Assembly: GCA_948956705.1 (NCBI GenBank)
Contig: CARCZS010000032.1
Location: 1-27,495, forward strand
Length of the DNA stretch: 27,495 bases
DNA from: an uncultured Phocaeicola sp.
Lineage (GTDB): Bacteria > Bacteroidota > Bacteroidia > Bacteroidales > Bacteroidaceae
Direction of reading: 5' to 3'
Shown here: positions 15,625-22,820 of the stretch, one piece after another
Layout: each line of letters starts with the position of its first letter
Numbering within the stretch: the first letter of the stretch is position 1
Position numbers and translations under genes: made by a program
Notes under the pieces: model-generated
Seen by the model: only the letters and a program-made list of their open reading frames with translations
Database searches by the model: none
What the model was told of the DNA's origin: nothing

Positions 15625-16989
15625 CTAAATCAGGCCCAATTCATTGATGAAAATCAATGCAATGCCAATGGGTGCAATGAATCTCAGAATAAATATATAG
15701 ACATTAAAGAAACCGGCTTTCAGAGTACCTTCATTGGTCAATTCGTTATAAGAAACTGACCGTTTCAAATACCAACCGACAAATATGCATACCAACATTC
15801 CACCCAACGGAAGCATAATTTTTGCAGTGACAAAGTCCAGCAAATCAAAGAAACCTTTGTCAAACAGCGTATACTTCTGCATCACACCCAACGACAGGGA
15901 TGAAAGCACTCCTATCAGTATACATCCGAAAGTAACCATTTTAGCCGCACGCCCGCGAGTCAGAGCGAACTCCTCATGTAAAAAGGCTGTAACCACCTCA
16001 TGCAAAGAAATAGTGGACGTCAGGGCTGCCAAAGCCAGCAACACATAGAACAATACAGAAAAGACGTACGCCAAGATAGGTATTCCGGCAAATGCCTGCT
16101 GGAAGACGTTAGGCAGAGTAATAAATATCAAAGAAGGTCCGGCATCGGGCTGAATGCCAACCGAAAATGCCGCAGGGAAAATAATGACACCTGCCAATAC
16201 TGCAACAAATGTATCGATAACTCCTACGCTCAGTGCGGTGTTTCCTAACTTTGTCTCTTTTCCAAAATAAGAGGCATAAGTGGAAAGGCATCCCATTCCC
16301 AAACTCAAGGAGAAAAAAGCTTGCCCCATGGCTCCCAAAAACACATCACCGGTCACTTTACTAAAATCCGGTTTAAACAAGAACTCTAATCCCTTTTCCG
16401 CATTTGGTAAAGACAACGAACACACTGCAAGCACTATAATGAGAATAAAAAGTACCGGCATCAGAATCTTAGAGGACTTCTCAATGCCATCTTTCACCCC
16501 TTTTACAATAACAAAATGGGTAAGCAGGAGAAATACCACCAGCCAAATCAACGGACGAACCGGATTCTGAGAGAAGGACTCAAAAGCCAGAATAAAATCA
16601 TCCGGCCTTTTATTGGCAAATTCATTCGCTCCTGCTTCCAAAATATATTCTAATGTCCATCCCGCCACAACAGAATAATATCCCAAGATTAGAAATCCCG
16701 CCAATACTCCTAAATAACCTAACCATTTCCAATGAGTATCCGGCGCTAAAACAGAATATGCTTTACCTGTACTCGCCTTTGAATGACGCCCTACTGTAAA
16801 CTCGGCCATCATAATCGGCATACCCAATACAAGGACACATGCCAAATATATTAAAATGAACGCTGCACCACCGTGGTTACCCGTCTCATAAGGAAAACGC
16901 CATATATTGCCCAAGCCCACTGCCGAACCGGCAGCTGCCAGTATCGCTCCTATCTTACTCCCGAAATTTGCTCTTTCGCTTTTTTGCAT
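15625..16989 (-). CDS. Neurotransmitter:sodium symporter (NSS) family transporter
   Basis: This is an inner-membrane Na+-coupled transporter with the LeuT fold, probably for amino acids. It has 454 residues and 11-12 hydrophobic helices. The N-terminus carries the family hallmark 'FGSKIGAILAAAGSAVGLGNIWRFPY' region at about residues 9-34, where the unwound helix 1 binds Na+ and substrate. 'GQAFFSLSLGMGCLSTYASY' in the middle corresponds to helix 6 and its surroundings. The substrate cannot be told from the sequence. It is the first gene of a pair with the HhH protein and is transcribed from a -7 box at 17039-17032. Confidence 0.92.
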   Translation of the reverse strand: MQKSERANFGSKIGAILAAAGSAVGLGNIWRFPYETGNHGGAAFILIYLACVLVLGMPIMMAEFTVGRHSKASTGKAYSVLAPDTHWKWLGYLGVLAGFLILGYYSVVAGWTLEYILEAGANEFANKRPDDFILAFESFSQNPVRPLIWLVVFLLLTHFVIVKGVKDGIEKSSKILMPVLFILIIVLAVCSLSLPNAEKGLEFLFKPDFSKVTGDVFLGAMGQAFFSLSLGMGCLSTYASYFGKETKLGNTALSVGVIDTFVAVLAGVIIFPAAFSVGIQPDAGPSLIFITLPNVFQQAFAGIPILAYVFSVLFYVLLALAALTSTISLHEVVTAFLHEEFALTRGRAAKMVTFGCILIGVLSSLSLGVMQKYTLFDKGFFDLLDFVTAKIMLPLGGMLVCIFVGWYLKRSVSYNELTNEGTLKAGFFNVYIFILRFIAPIGIALIFINELGLI

Positions 16990-17030
16990 AAAAAACTATC
17001 AATTTATTATAATTCGAAACCTATTGGGGT

Positions 17031-17060
17031 GCAAAAGTATAAAATTAATCGTACTTTTGC
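17031..17060. promoter_or_regulatory. Back-to-back promoters for the symporter and VanZ-like genes
   Basis: A perfect 9-base inverted repeat, GCAAAAGTA (17031-17039) and TACTTTTGC (17052-17060), places a TAnnTTTG-type -7 box on each strand pointing outward. One serves the symporter (minus), the other the VanZ-like gene (plus). Neither has a clear TTTG -33 box. Confidence 0.5.
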
Positions 17061-17084
17061 GACGAATAACTAATATTTTAAAGT

Positions 17085-17471
17085 ATGCTATATTATTTTA
17101 GAAGATATCCGTTATCCTTGGTGATTATGGCAGTTATCTTTTACTTATCCTTTTTCACTCCACCAAAGACTGATTTGGAGGAGATTCCCAACATTGACAA
17201 ATTAGTTCATGTCTGTATGTACGGAGGGCTTTGCTGCATTTTGTGGTTCGAATATTTAAGAACCCACAAAATGATAAACTGGACTCATATGATATGGGGA
17301 GGCATCATTGCACCGATAGCCATGAGTGGATGCATAGAACTGATGCAAGCTTACCTCACGACCAACAGAAGCGGAGACTGGCTTGATTTTCTAGCTAATA
17401 GCACAGGAGTACTGTTAGCCGTCTTGTTTGGATATTATGTGATTCGCCCGTTTTTGTGGCGCAAATTCTAA
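17085..17471 (+). CDS. VanZ-like membrane protein
   Basis: The 128-residue integral membrane protein has four predicted helices. 'DKLVHVCMYGGLC' (about 43-55) and 'GCIELMQAYLTTNRSGDWLDFLANSTG' (about 85-111, key residues E, Q, R, D and N) are the VanZ-family signatures. VanZ from Enterococcus gives low-level teicoplanin resistance, but most bacterial homologues are uncharacterised. Here nothing links it to glycopeptides. It stands alone, divergent from the symporter, and converges with the ECF sigma gene. Confidence 0.85.
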   Translation: MLYYFRRYPLSLVIMAVIFYLSFFTPPKTDLEEIPNIDKLVHVCMYGGLCCILWFEYLRTHKMINWTHMIWGGIIAPIAMSGCIELMQAYLTTNRSGDWLDFLANSTGVLLAVLFGYYVIRPFLWRKF

Positions 17472-17472
17472 A

Positions 17473-17507
17473 AAGAAACGCCGGCGATTCTTCACGAACA
17501 GCCGGCG
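17473..17507 (-). terminator. Terminator after the ECF sigma gene
   Basis: CGCCGGC (17479-17485) and GCCGGCG (17501-17507) form a GC stem. Read on the minus strand it is followed by TTTCTTTTT, so it ends leftward transcription from the sigma gene. The plus-strand side lacks a T-run, so it is weaker for the VanZ-like gene. Confidence 0.75.
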
Positions 17508-17551
17508 CAATGATAAAAGTCAAAGTTATATAATAAAGATAGAGAGTCAAC

Positions 17552-18055
17552 TTAACGGAAATCCTTCAATTCATTCTGCAATCTTTGGCGTGTGAAGAAA
17601 ATGCGACTCTTTACGGTTCCCAACGGTAACCCAAGTTTCTCTGCAATTTCTCTATATTTAAAGCCTGATACATACATAGCGAAAGGTATACGATAGTCCT
17701 TTGGCAAAGCATTGACTATACGGTGGATTTCCTTCAAATCATAAGCACCTTCGGTAGAATCGAATCCACTTTCTTGCGAAAGGTTCAAGTGGAACAGATT
17801 ATCTGTCTGGTCGACAAATGTCTGATCGCGCACGGTCTTACGATAATTATTAATAAATATATTGCGCATGATGGTATACATCCATCCTTTAAAGTTTGTA
17901 TCGGGAGTAAATTTCTCCTCATTATCTAATGCCTTCAATGATGTTTCCTGCAACAGGTCATTTGCTTCTTCTCTGTCAGCTGTCAGTTTAAATGCAAAAC
18001 GGAATAATTCCGATTGAACATTCAATAAATGCTGTGTAAAGTCGACTGTCTTCAT
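17552..18055 (-). CDS. ECF-type RNA polymerase sigma factor
   Basis: The 167-residue protein is a two-domain extracytoplasmic-function sigma factor. Region 2 covers about residues 10-75, with 'FRFAFKLTADREEANDLLQETSLKAL' and 'FKGWMYTIMRNIFINNYRK' for core binding and -10 melting. Region 4 (about 112-165) ends in the helix-turn-helix 'YREIAEKLGLPLGTVKSRIF'. No anti-sigma gene is adjacent. The outer-membrane barrel gene lies upstream on the same strand, separated by a terminator, so they are neighbours but not obviously one transcript. No TAnnTTTG box is seen upstream, which would fit autoregulation or another sigma factor. Confidence 0.92.
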   Translation of the reverse strand: MKTVDFTQHLLNVQSELFRFAFKLTADREEANDLLQETSLKALDNEEKFTPDTNFKGWMYTIMRNIFINNYRKTVRDQTFVDQTDNLFHLNLSQESGFDSTEGAYDLKEIHRIVNALPKDYRIPFAMYVSGFKYREIAEKLGLPLGTVKSRIFFTRQRLQNELKDFR

Positions 18056-18152
18056 AACGTTTTATTTTTAAGTTGTTATTTTCTGTTTTTAATTTCTGCT
18101 GCAATATTAACGACTTCTTGTAAAAGGGATGACAGAAAAACTAACAACAAAA

Positions 18153-18186
18153 GGGGCAAAAACTGCCAAGTAACAGTTTTTACCCC
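18153..18186 (-). terminator. Terminator after the outer-membrane barrel gene
   Basis: A 13-base stem (18153-18165 with 18174-18186) has one non-Watson-Crick pair and an 8-base loop. On the minus strand it is followed by TTTTGTTGTTAGTTTTT. It lies 38 bases after the barrel gene stop. Confidence 0.75.
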
Positions 18187-18223
18187 CTAATATAACAGTT
18201 AACAGGTGGTTGGAGATTAACTT

Positions 18224-20719
18224 TTATGCACCTCCTTGACCGCCGCCAGTCGTACCGGATCCGCTTCCACCACCCTTTAAGTCATCATTATTAATACTAC
18301 GAGCCGCCTTTTTCACCTGAGCTTTCAATTCACCAAATCTCCAACTGATATTGATTCCGTAATAACGGTTAGGAGATTTACTCTTGCTCCATGAAGTAAA
18401 AGTAGAAGTCGTAGTAGAATTATCATACGTATTATATTTGCTAAAGATATTAGACGCATTCATAGAAACCGTCAGGCGTTTCTCTTTCAAGAAAGAACGA
18501 CTCAGACTAAATCCATAATAGGTAAAAGAGGAGCCCTTGCCTTGCAATGAAATATAGGGAGTACCTCCACCACCATACACGCTAAAACGAATATCCCACG
18601 GCAATGTCTGTTGTGCATTACCAAAGAAGTTACCTTGATAACCGTGATTACGGGCTGTGAATTCTTCATTATCGCTCTTATAATCGGAGTAAGAACCACT
18701 GGCATTGATAGAAATTCTTGTCTTCGAACCCGGATTCCAGTTCATCCACAACGAAAGGCGTGTGCGGTTGGTATGACCGATATTGCCATAAGTATTATTC
18801 TGTACGCCGTTCTCCATAAATGAATAGCGCTCAATACCATTATTTACAAACGAATAATTCAAACTTAAGTTCATATTAAACTTCTGCGAGAAAGAACTGT
18901 AAGTCATTCCCACAGAATGAGATTTCTCACTGTCCAAATCAGGATTACCATAGCTGACGCTTGTCGGGTTACTTGTATCTCTAAACGGATTCAAATACCA
19001 GATACTCGGACGGCTGATTCGCATATTATAATTGGCACGAATGGTTTTGGTAGGTGCAAGCTGATAAGTAAAGCTTGCCGAAGGAACCAAATCATTGAAA
19101 TTACTGTCGAAATTCCTGTCAGGCATATACTTATATTCTACATCCATAATAGTATGTTCGAAACGTACGCCTGCCTTACCGCCAAACTTACCCAATTTCA
19201 ACTGATAATCGGCATATGCAGCCAAGATATCCTGATCTTGATTAAACTTACTGGTCAAATCATTATCCGGCTGATAGATATTGTTGTCATCAGCTTTGAA
19301 ATACTTACTGTCACTCTGATTTCTACGCAAAATGTACTTAACACCGGCATCTATCTGATGCTGCTTGGTAATCGGATTGGTATAGTCAAGCTGGAAAGTG
19401 TGTTCATCGGTACGGGCATCATTGTCATAATGCTGGTCTCTCAAATAGTCCATGCTGTAAGGATAGTCCTTCACGTCTTCATATTCCGTATAAGCTTCGC
19501 TATTATCGGGAGAACCGTTATAACGGTATGAGAAAGTCAGATATTCTCCTTTTTTCTTAAAAGAACGCTGATAGTCGAAATTGAGGCCCAGGCTAGCCCA
19601 TTCCGACTCATTGCGGCTCAACGTATTATAACTGTAGGCATGTTCCCTTTGGGCGTTCAGCATATTTGTACTTCCTCTACCATTGTTTTTAAACTTACCT
19701 CCAAACATATTCATAGAGAAAGTGATAAGATTCAGAGTATCAATCTCATAACTACCTTCCATACTGCCATATTGGAAATTTCCTTTGTGCTTGGAAGAAC
19801 TTTCCGAACTCAAATACTTATAGTCATCCGAAGTGAAGTCTTCACGACCACTCTCGCTATAAGAACGCGGACTGGTATTATGATTATAAGCATAATTTCC
19901 GGTAACGGTGAATTTACCTATCTGAACCGTTCCATATCCGCTGGCATTATAACCGCGATTGCTGACACCACCATTCAGCGTAACCGTATAACCTTCCATT
20001 CCGCCACCGGTAGTAATGATATTCAAGATACCACCGACACCTTCCGCATCATATTTTGCGCCCGGGTCAGTAATTACTTCAATAGACTTGACAGAGTTAG
20101 CCGGCAAACTCTTCAATACTTCAGTGGGATTATTACTCATCATACTATTCGGCTTACCGTTTACATGCACTTTAAAGTTGCTGCTTCCGTTCACCTGAAT
20201 TTTATCTTCTCCGTCTACAGTTACCAGAGGTACTTTGCGGAGCATTTCGAGGGTAGAATTCGTTTTTGAATCCGGGTCATCTTCAATGCTATAAGTAACC
20301 TTATCGATTTCGGCTTTCACAAGTGGTTTCTGAGCGACCACTTCCACCCCTTTCAGCATTTCGGTTGCTTCCGCCATCTGAACCTGACCTAAGTCGGCTA
20401 CTTTTTTTGTATCAGACACTGTGAATTCTTTCTGTACCGTCCGCTTGCCGACAGAAGAAAAACTAATCAGGTAAGTACCCGGAGAAACGAGACGTTCACT
20501 AAACTTTCCATTCGTGTCTGTCACAGCCAATTTTACCGGTTTGGCCGGATTGCTCTTCAATGAAATACGAATGGTTGAATAAGGTTCTCCTTCATTTGAT
20601 AAAGAATCTACTAAAACTCCTTTTACTGAGAACTGCCCTTGAGGACTTTTTTGAGCGTTTGCATTAAATGTCACACTGACCAAGAGCATGATAAAGATGC
20701 ATAGAATATTGTCTTTCAT
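18224..20719 (-). CDS. Outer-membrane beta-barrel protein with carboxypeptidase-regulatory-like and plug domains
   Basis: The 831-residue protein begins with a signal peptide (cleavage after NANA, residue 22). A carboxypeptidase-regulatory-like domain spans about 30-115 ('GVLVDSLSNEGEPYSTIRI ... TDTNGKF'). A TonB-receptor-type plug spans about 130-240 and contains 'SNFKVHVNGKPNSMM', 'VEVITDPGAKYDAEG'-like text and 'GGILNIITT'. The rest is a beta-barrel of the OMP_b-brl_3 type, with alternating aromatic strands to about residue 800. It is probably a transport or sensing channel of the Bacteroidota outer membrane. There is no SusD partner, so it is not a classical Sus pair. After 'WRFGELKAQVKKA' the chain ends in a glycine/serine-rich tail of about 15 residues rather than an aromatic final strand. 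Confidence 0.88.
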   Translation of the reverse strand: MKDNILCIFIMLLVSVTFNANAQKSPQGQFSVKGVLVDSLSNEGEPYSTIRISLKSNPAKPVKLAVTDTNGKFSERLVSPGTYLISFSSVGKRTVQKEFTVSDTKKVADLGQVQMAEATEMLKGVEVVAQKPLVKAEIDKVTYSIEDDPDSKTNSTLEMLRKVPLVTVDGEDKIQVNGSSNFKVHVNGKPNSMMSNNPTEVLKSLPANSVKSIEVITDPGAKYDAEGVGGILNIITTGGGMEGYTVTLNGGVSNRGYNASGYGTVQIGKFTVTGNYAYNHNTSPRSYSESGREDFTSDDYKYLSSESSSKHKGNFQYGSMEGSYEIDTLNLITFSMNMFGGKFKNNGRGSTNMLNAQREHAYSYNTLSRNESEWASLGLNFDYQRSFKKKGEYLTFSYRYNGSPDNSEAYTEYEDVKDYPYSMDYLRDQHYDNDARTDEHTFQLDYTNPITKQHQIDAGVKYILRRNQSDSKYFKADDNNIYQPDNDLTSKFNQDQDILAAYADYQLKLGKFGGKAGVRFEHTIMDVEYKYMPDRNFDSNFNDLVPSASFTYQLAPTKTIRANYNMRISRPSIWYLNPFRDTSNPTSVSYGNPDLDSEKSHSVGMTYSSFSQKFNMNLSLNYSFVNNGIERYSFMENGVQNNTYGNIGHTNRTRLSLWMNWNPGSKTRISINASGSYSDYKSDNEEFTARNHGYQGNFFGNAQQTLPWDIRFSVYGGGGTPYISLQGKGSSFTYYGFSLSRSFLKEKRLTVSMNASNIFSKYNTYDNSTTTSTFTSWSKSKSPNRYYGINISWRFGELKAQVKKAARSINNDDLKGGGSGSGTTGGGQGGA

Positions 20720-20744
20720 ATATTAAAAAAGTGTTTGTTTGGTG

Positions 20745-20752
20745 CAAATATA
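20745..20752 (-). promoter_or_regulatory. -7 box for the outer-membrane barrel gene
   Basis: TATATTTG on the minus strand matches TAnnTTTG, 26 bases before the ATG. No TTTG box is found at the usual spacing. Confidence 0.5.
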
Positions 20753-20794
20753 GGCAAACTATAATATGTAGTTACTTTTATTGCGTTAAATAAA

Positions 20795-21274
20795 CTATAA
20801 TATTTTCCATCTACAAAATGGGTCTTTCATAAGAAATGAGTTATAATAACGGACATCACCAGTCACTTCTTTCCCGATGAAATGAGGCTTTTCATACGAT
20901 TCGTTCTCATACTCCAATTCTACTTCTGCAACAACAAGCCCCTCATTATCACCATAAAATTCATCTACCTCAAATGTATGCTTTCCGCTTTTTACCAGAT
21001 AACGAGTCTTGTCTATCACTCCCGGTTCACACAGTTTCATTAATTCCTCCGCTTCTTGCAGGGATATTTCTTTCTCCCATTCATATCGGCTGGTACCAGA
21101 GGCATTAGAAGCCCCCTTTATAGTAAGATACCCCTTATCGCCCCGGATACGAACACGCACCGTACGTCCGCGGGCACTACAAATGTATCCTTGCATAATG
21201 CGGCTTTGAGAGTACGCTTCCTGCTTATAACTATCATCAATAACTAAAAATTTTCGTTCTATTTCCTGTGCCAT
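20795..21274 (-). CDS. CYTH domain protein (triphosphate tunnel metalloenzyme family)
   Basis: The 159-residue cytosolic protein starts with the CYTH signature EIERKFLV (4-11). It has further tunnel residues expected of the fold: 'RTVRVRIRGDKGYLTIKG' (basic residues for the triphosphate), 'RYEWEKEIS', 'KTRYLV', 'TFEVDEFYG' and 'LVVAEVELEYE' (acidic metal ligands). Related enzymes hydrolyse inorganic triphosphate or nucleoside triphosphates, and some make cAMP; the short bacterial type is most often a tripolyphosphatase. The start is the ATG just after the terminator at 21293-21331. No separate promoter is visible between that terminator and the ATG. Confidence 0.87.
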   Translation of the reverse strand: MAQEIERKFLVIDDSYKQEAYSQSRIMQGYICSARGRTVRVRIRGDKGYLTIKGASNASGTSRYEWEKEISLQEAEELMKLCEPGVIDKTRYLVKSGKHTFEVDEFYGDNEGLVVAEVELEYENESYEKPHFIGKEVTGDVRYYNSFLMKDPFCRWKIL

Positions 21275-21292
21275 CTTATTTTCAGATTAACA

Positions 21293-21331
21293 TAATAAAA
21301 AAGTCCTGCACGGATTTTTCCGGCAGGACTT
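21293..21331 (-). terminator. Terminator after the 43-residue protein gene
   Basis: AAGTCCTGC (21301-21309) and GCAGGACTT (21323-21331) pair perfectly, with an inner CGG/CCG stem and one bulged base. On the minus strand it is followed by TTTTTTATT. It separates the small gene from the CYTH gene. Confidence 0.88.
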
Positions 21332-21349
21332 CACTTATTTCTTGCGGCC

Positions 21350-21481
21350 TTATCCATAAACAGCATAGCCCACCATAGTAATCAGAGCCAATACTATCAA
21401 ACCAATAAATATGCCTTTTACTACTTTATTTGCTTTCTCCTCTTCACGCTTGCTATGATTAGCTTTCTTATTCTTTCCCAT
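21350..21481 (-). CDS. Small single-pass membrane protein, 43 residues
   Basis: The protein starts MGKNKKANHSKREEEKANKV and continues into one hydrophobic helix (about 24-42, IFIGLIVLALITMVGYAVYG at the end). The strongly charged N-terminus should stay in the cytoplasm. It has its own near-consensus promoter (21524-21554) and its own strong terminator, so it is a deliberate transcript rather than a chance frame. I recall similar short proteins next to prfB in Bacteroides genomes, but no function is known to me. It could bind a membrane complex, as many small membrane proteins do. Confidence 0.8.
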   Translation of the reverse strand: MGKNKKANHSKREEEKANKVVKGIFIGLIVLALITMVGYAVYG

Positions 21482-21523
21482 AAGTATTTTATTTTAAGGT
21501 TAAACTTTCTCTTTTGAAGTCTT

Positions 21524-21554
21524 CAAAAGTACAAAGTTTCCGGGAGAAAACAAA
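21524..21554 (-). promoter_or_regulatory. Promoter of the 43-residue protein gene
   Basis: On the minus strand TTTG (21554-21551) and TACTTTTG (21531-21524) are 19 bases apart. The ATG is 43 bases downstream. Confidence 0.72.
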
Positions 21555-21569
21555 TAATTTACTTACTTT

Positions 21570-22688
21570 TTACACATTCTCCGATCCCGAGAACTCCATG
21601 AGGTACGCTTTAATAAAGTCGTCAATTTTTCCATCCATCACACCATTTACATCCGATGTCTGATAATTGGTACGGTGGTCTTTCACACGACGGTCATCAA
21701 ACACATAGCTTCTAATCTGTGACCCCCACTCTATCTTCTTCTTTCCGGCTTCTACCTTGGCCTGCTCTTCCATGCGATGCTGCAGCTCCTTATCATAAAG
21801 AATAGAGCGCAACTGACGCATTGCATTCTCCTTATTCTTCGGCTGGTCACGAGTCTCGGTATTTTCAATCAAGATTTCTTCTTCTTCGCCCGTATAAGGA
21901 TCTTTATACTGATAACGCAAACGTACACCGGATTCTACCTTATTTACGTTCTGTCCGCCGGCTCCACCACTTCGGAAGGTATCCCAACTCATACGTGCCG
22001 GTTCAATATTTACCTCAATACTGTCATCCACCAACGGAGTCACAAATACAGAAGCGAAAGACGTCATACGTTTACCCTGAGCATTATAAGGAGAAACACG
22101 CACCAAACGATGCACACCATTCTCACCCTTTAGATAACCATAAGCAAAACTACCTTCAATGTTCATAGTCACAGCCTTGATACCGGCCTCATCCCCTTCC
22201 TGAAGATTGGCAATACTTAATTTATAACCATTTGTCTCGGCCCAACGCATATACATACGCATCAACATGGATGCCCAGTCCTGACTTTCGGTGCCTCCGG
22301 CTCCCGAATTGATTTTCAAGACACAATCCATCTGATCGGCTTCCTGACGAAGCATATTTTTCAACTCCAAAGATTCTACAGCAGTGATTGCTTTAGAATA
22401 AGCGGCATCCACTTCTTCCTCGGTCACCAAGTCATCTTTAAAGAAATCAAAAGACAATTCCAATTCGTCCGACAAAGTCTTTACCTCACGGTATCCGTCA
22501 ATCCATTTCTGAATCTCTTTTACTTTCTTCATTTGTGCCTCAGCTTTCTTGGCATCATCCCAAAATCCGGGCGCTTGTGTACGCAGCTGTTCTTCTTCCA
22601 CCTGAACCAGTTTATTCTCAATGTCCAAGTATCTTTCGAGGGCAGCGGTACGTTCTTTTACGTCTTTCAGTTGCTCTATTGTTATCAT
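21570..22688 (-). CDS. prfB: Peptide chain release factor 2
   Basis: RF2 terminates translation at UGA and UAA. The 372 residues show the N-terminal helical domain, the codon-recognition segment 'RLVRVSPYNAQGKRMTSF' (194-211) and the peptidyl-hydrolysis loop GGAGGQNVNK with GGQ at 244-246. The codon-recognition tripeptide is SPY (199-201) instead of the usual SPF. The start at 22688 (MITIEQLKDV) matches the E. coli RF2 N-terminus; the frame stays open further upstream, but that part runs into an inverted repeat. There is no in-frame UGA near codon 21-26, so the autoregulatory +1 frameshift of E. coli prfB is absent. A -7 box lies at 22721-22714. Confidence 0.95.
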   Translation of the reverse strand: MITIEQLKDVKERTAALERYLDIENKLVQVEEEQLRTQAPGFWDDAKKAEAQMKKVKEIQKWIDGYREVKTLSDELELSFDFFKDDLVTEEEVDAAYSKAITAVESLELKNMLRQEADQMDCVLKINSGAGGTESQDWASMLMRMYMRWAETNGYKLSIANLQEGDEAGIKAVTMNIEGSFAYGYLKGENGVHRLVRVSPYNAQGKRMTSFASVFVTPLVDDSIEVNIEPARMSWDTFRSGGAGGQNVNKVESGVRLRYQYKDPYTGEEEEILIENTETRDQPKNKENAMRQLRSILYDKELQHRMEEQAKVEAGKKKIEWGSQIRSYVFDDRRVKDHRTNYQTSDVNGVMDGKIDDFIKAYLMEFSGSENV

Positions 22689-22713
22689 TTTGAGGATTTT
22701 TTCTTTTAAGTTG

Positions 22714-22721
22714 CAAAGATA
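22714..22721 (-). promoter_or_regulatory. -7 box for prfB
   Basis: TATCTTTG on the minus strand matches TAnnTTTG, 26 bases before the prfB ATG. The -33 region falls in the inverted repeat and lacks a clear TTTG. Confidence 0.5.
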
Positions 22722-22727
22722 TAACAA

Positions 22728-22800
22728 TTTAGGCACCGATTACACGGATTTCACTGTTTTTAATGAAAGAACAATGCATTCCGTACAATCCGTGCCTAAA
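22728..22800. repeat. Intergenic inverted repeat (REP-like), between prfB and the acyl-CoA ligase gene
   Basis: Arms at 22728-22748 and 22780-22800 are complementary at 18 of 21 positions, sharing TTTAGGCAC and TACGGA or CACGGA, with a loop of about 31 bases. Sequences of the type 'GATTACACGGAT' recur in intergenic palindromes of many bacteria. It lies 20 bases after the ligase stop and may also serve as its transcription end, though no T-run follows. Confidence 0.75.
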
Positions 22801-22820
22801 ATACAGGTGAATCAAATTCT

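Noticed and set aside
18917..20269. Two plus-strand frames of 204 and 209 codons inside the outer-membrane barrel gene
   Set aside because: Their isoleucine/threonine-rich products are the mirror of the beta-strand codons on the other strand; no family signature is present.
22689..22736. Extended prfB start 16 codons upstream
   Set aside because: The extension runs into the inverted repeat and over the -7 box; RF2 homology begins at 22688.
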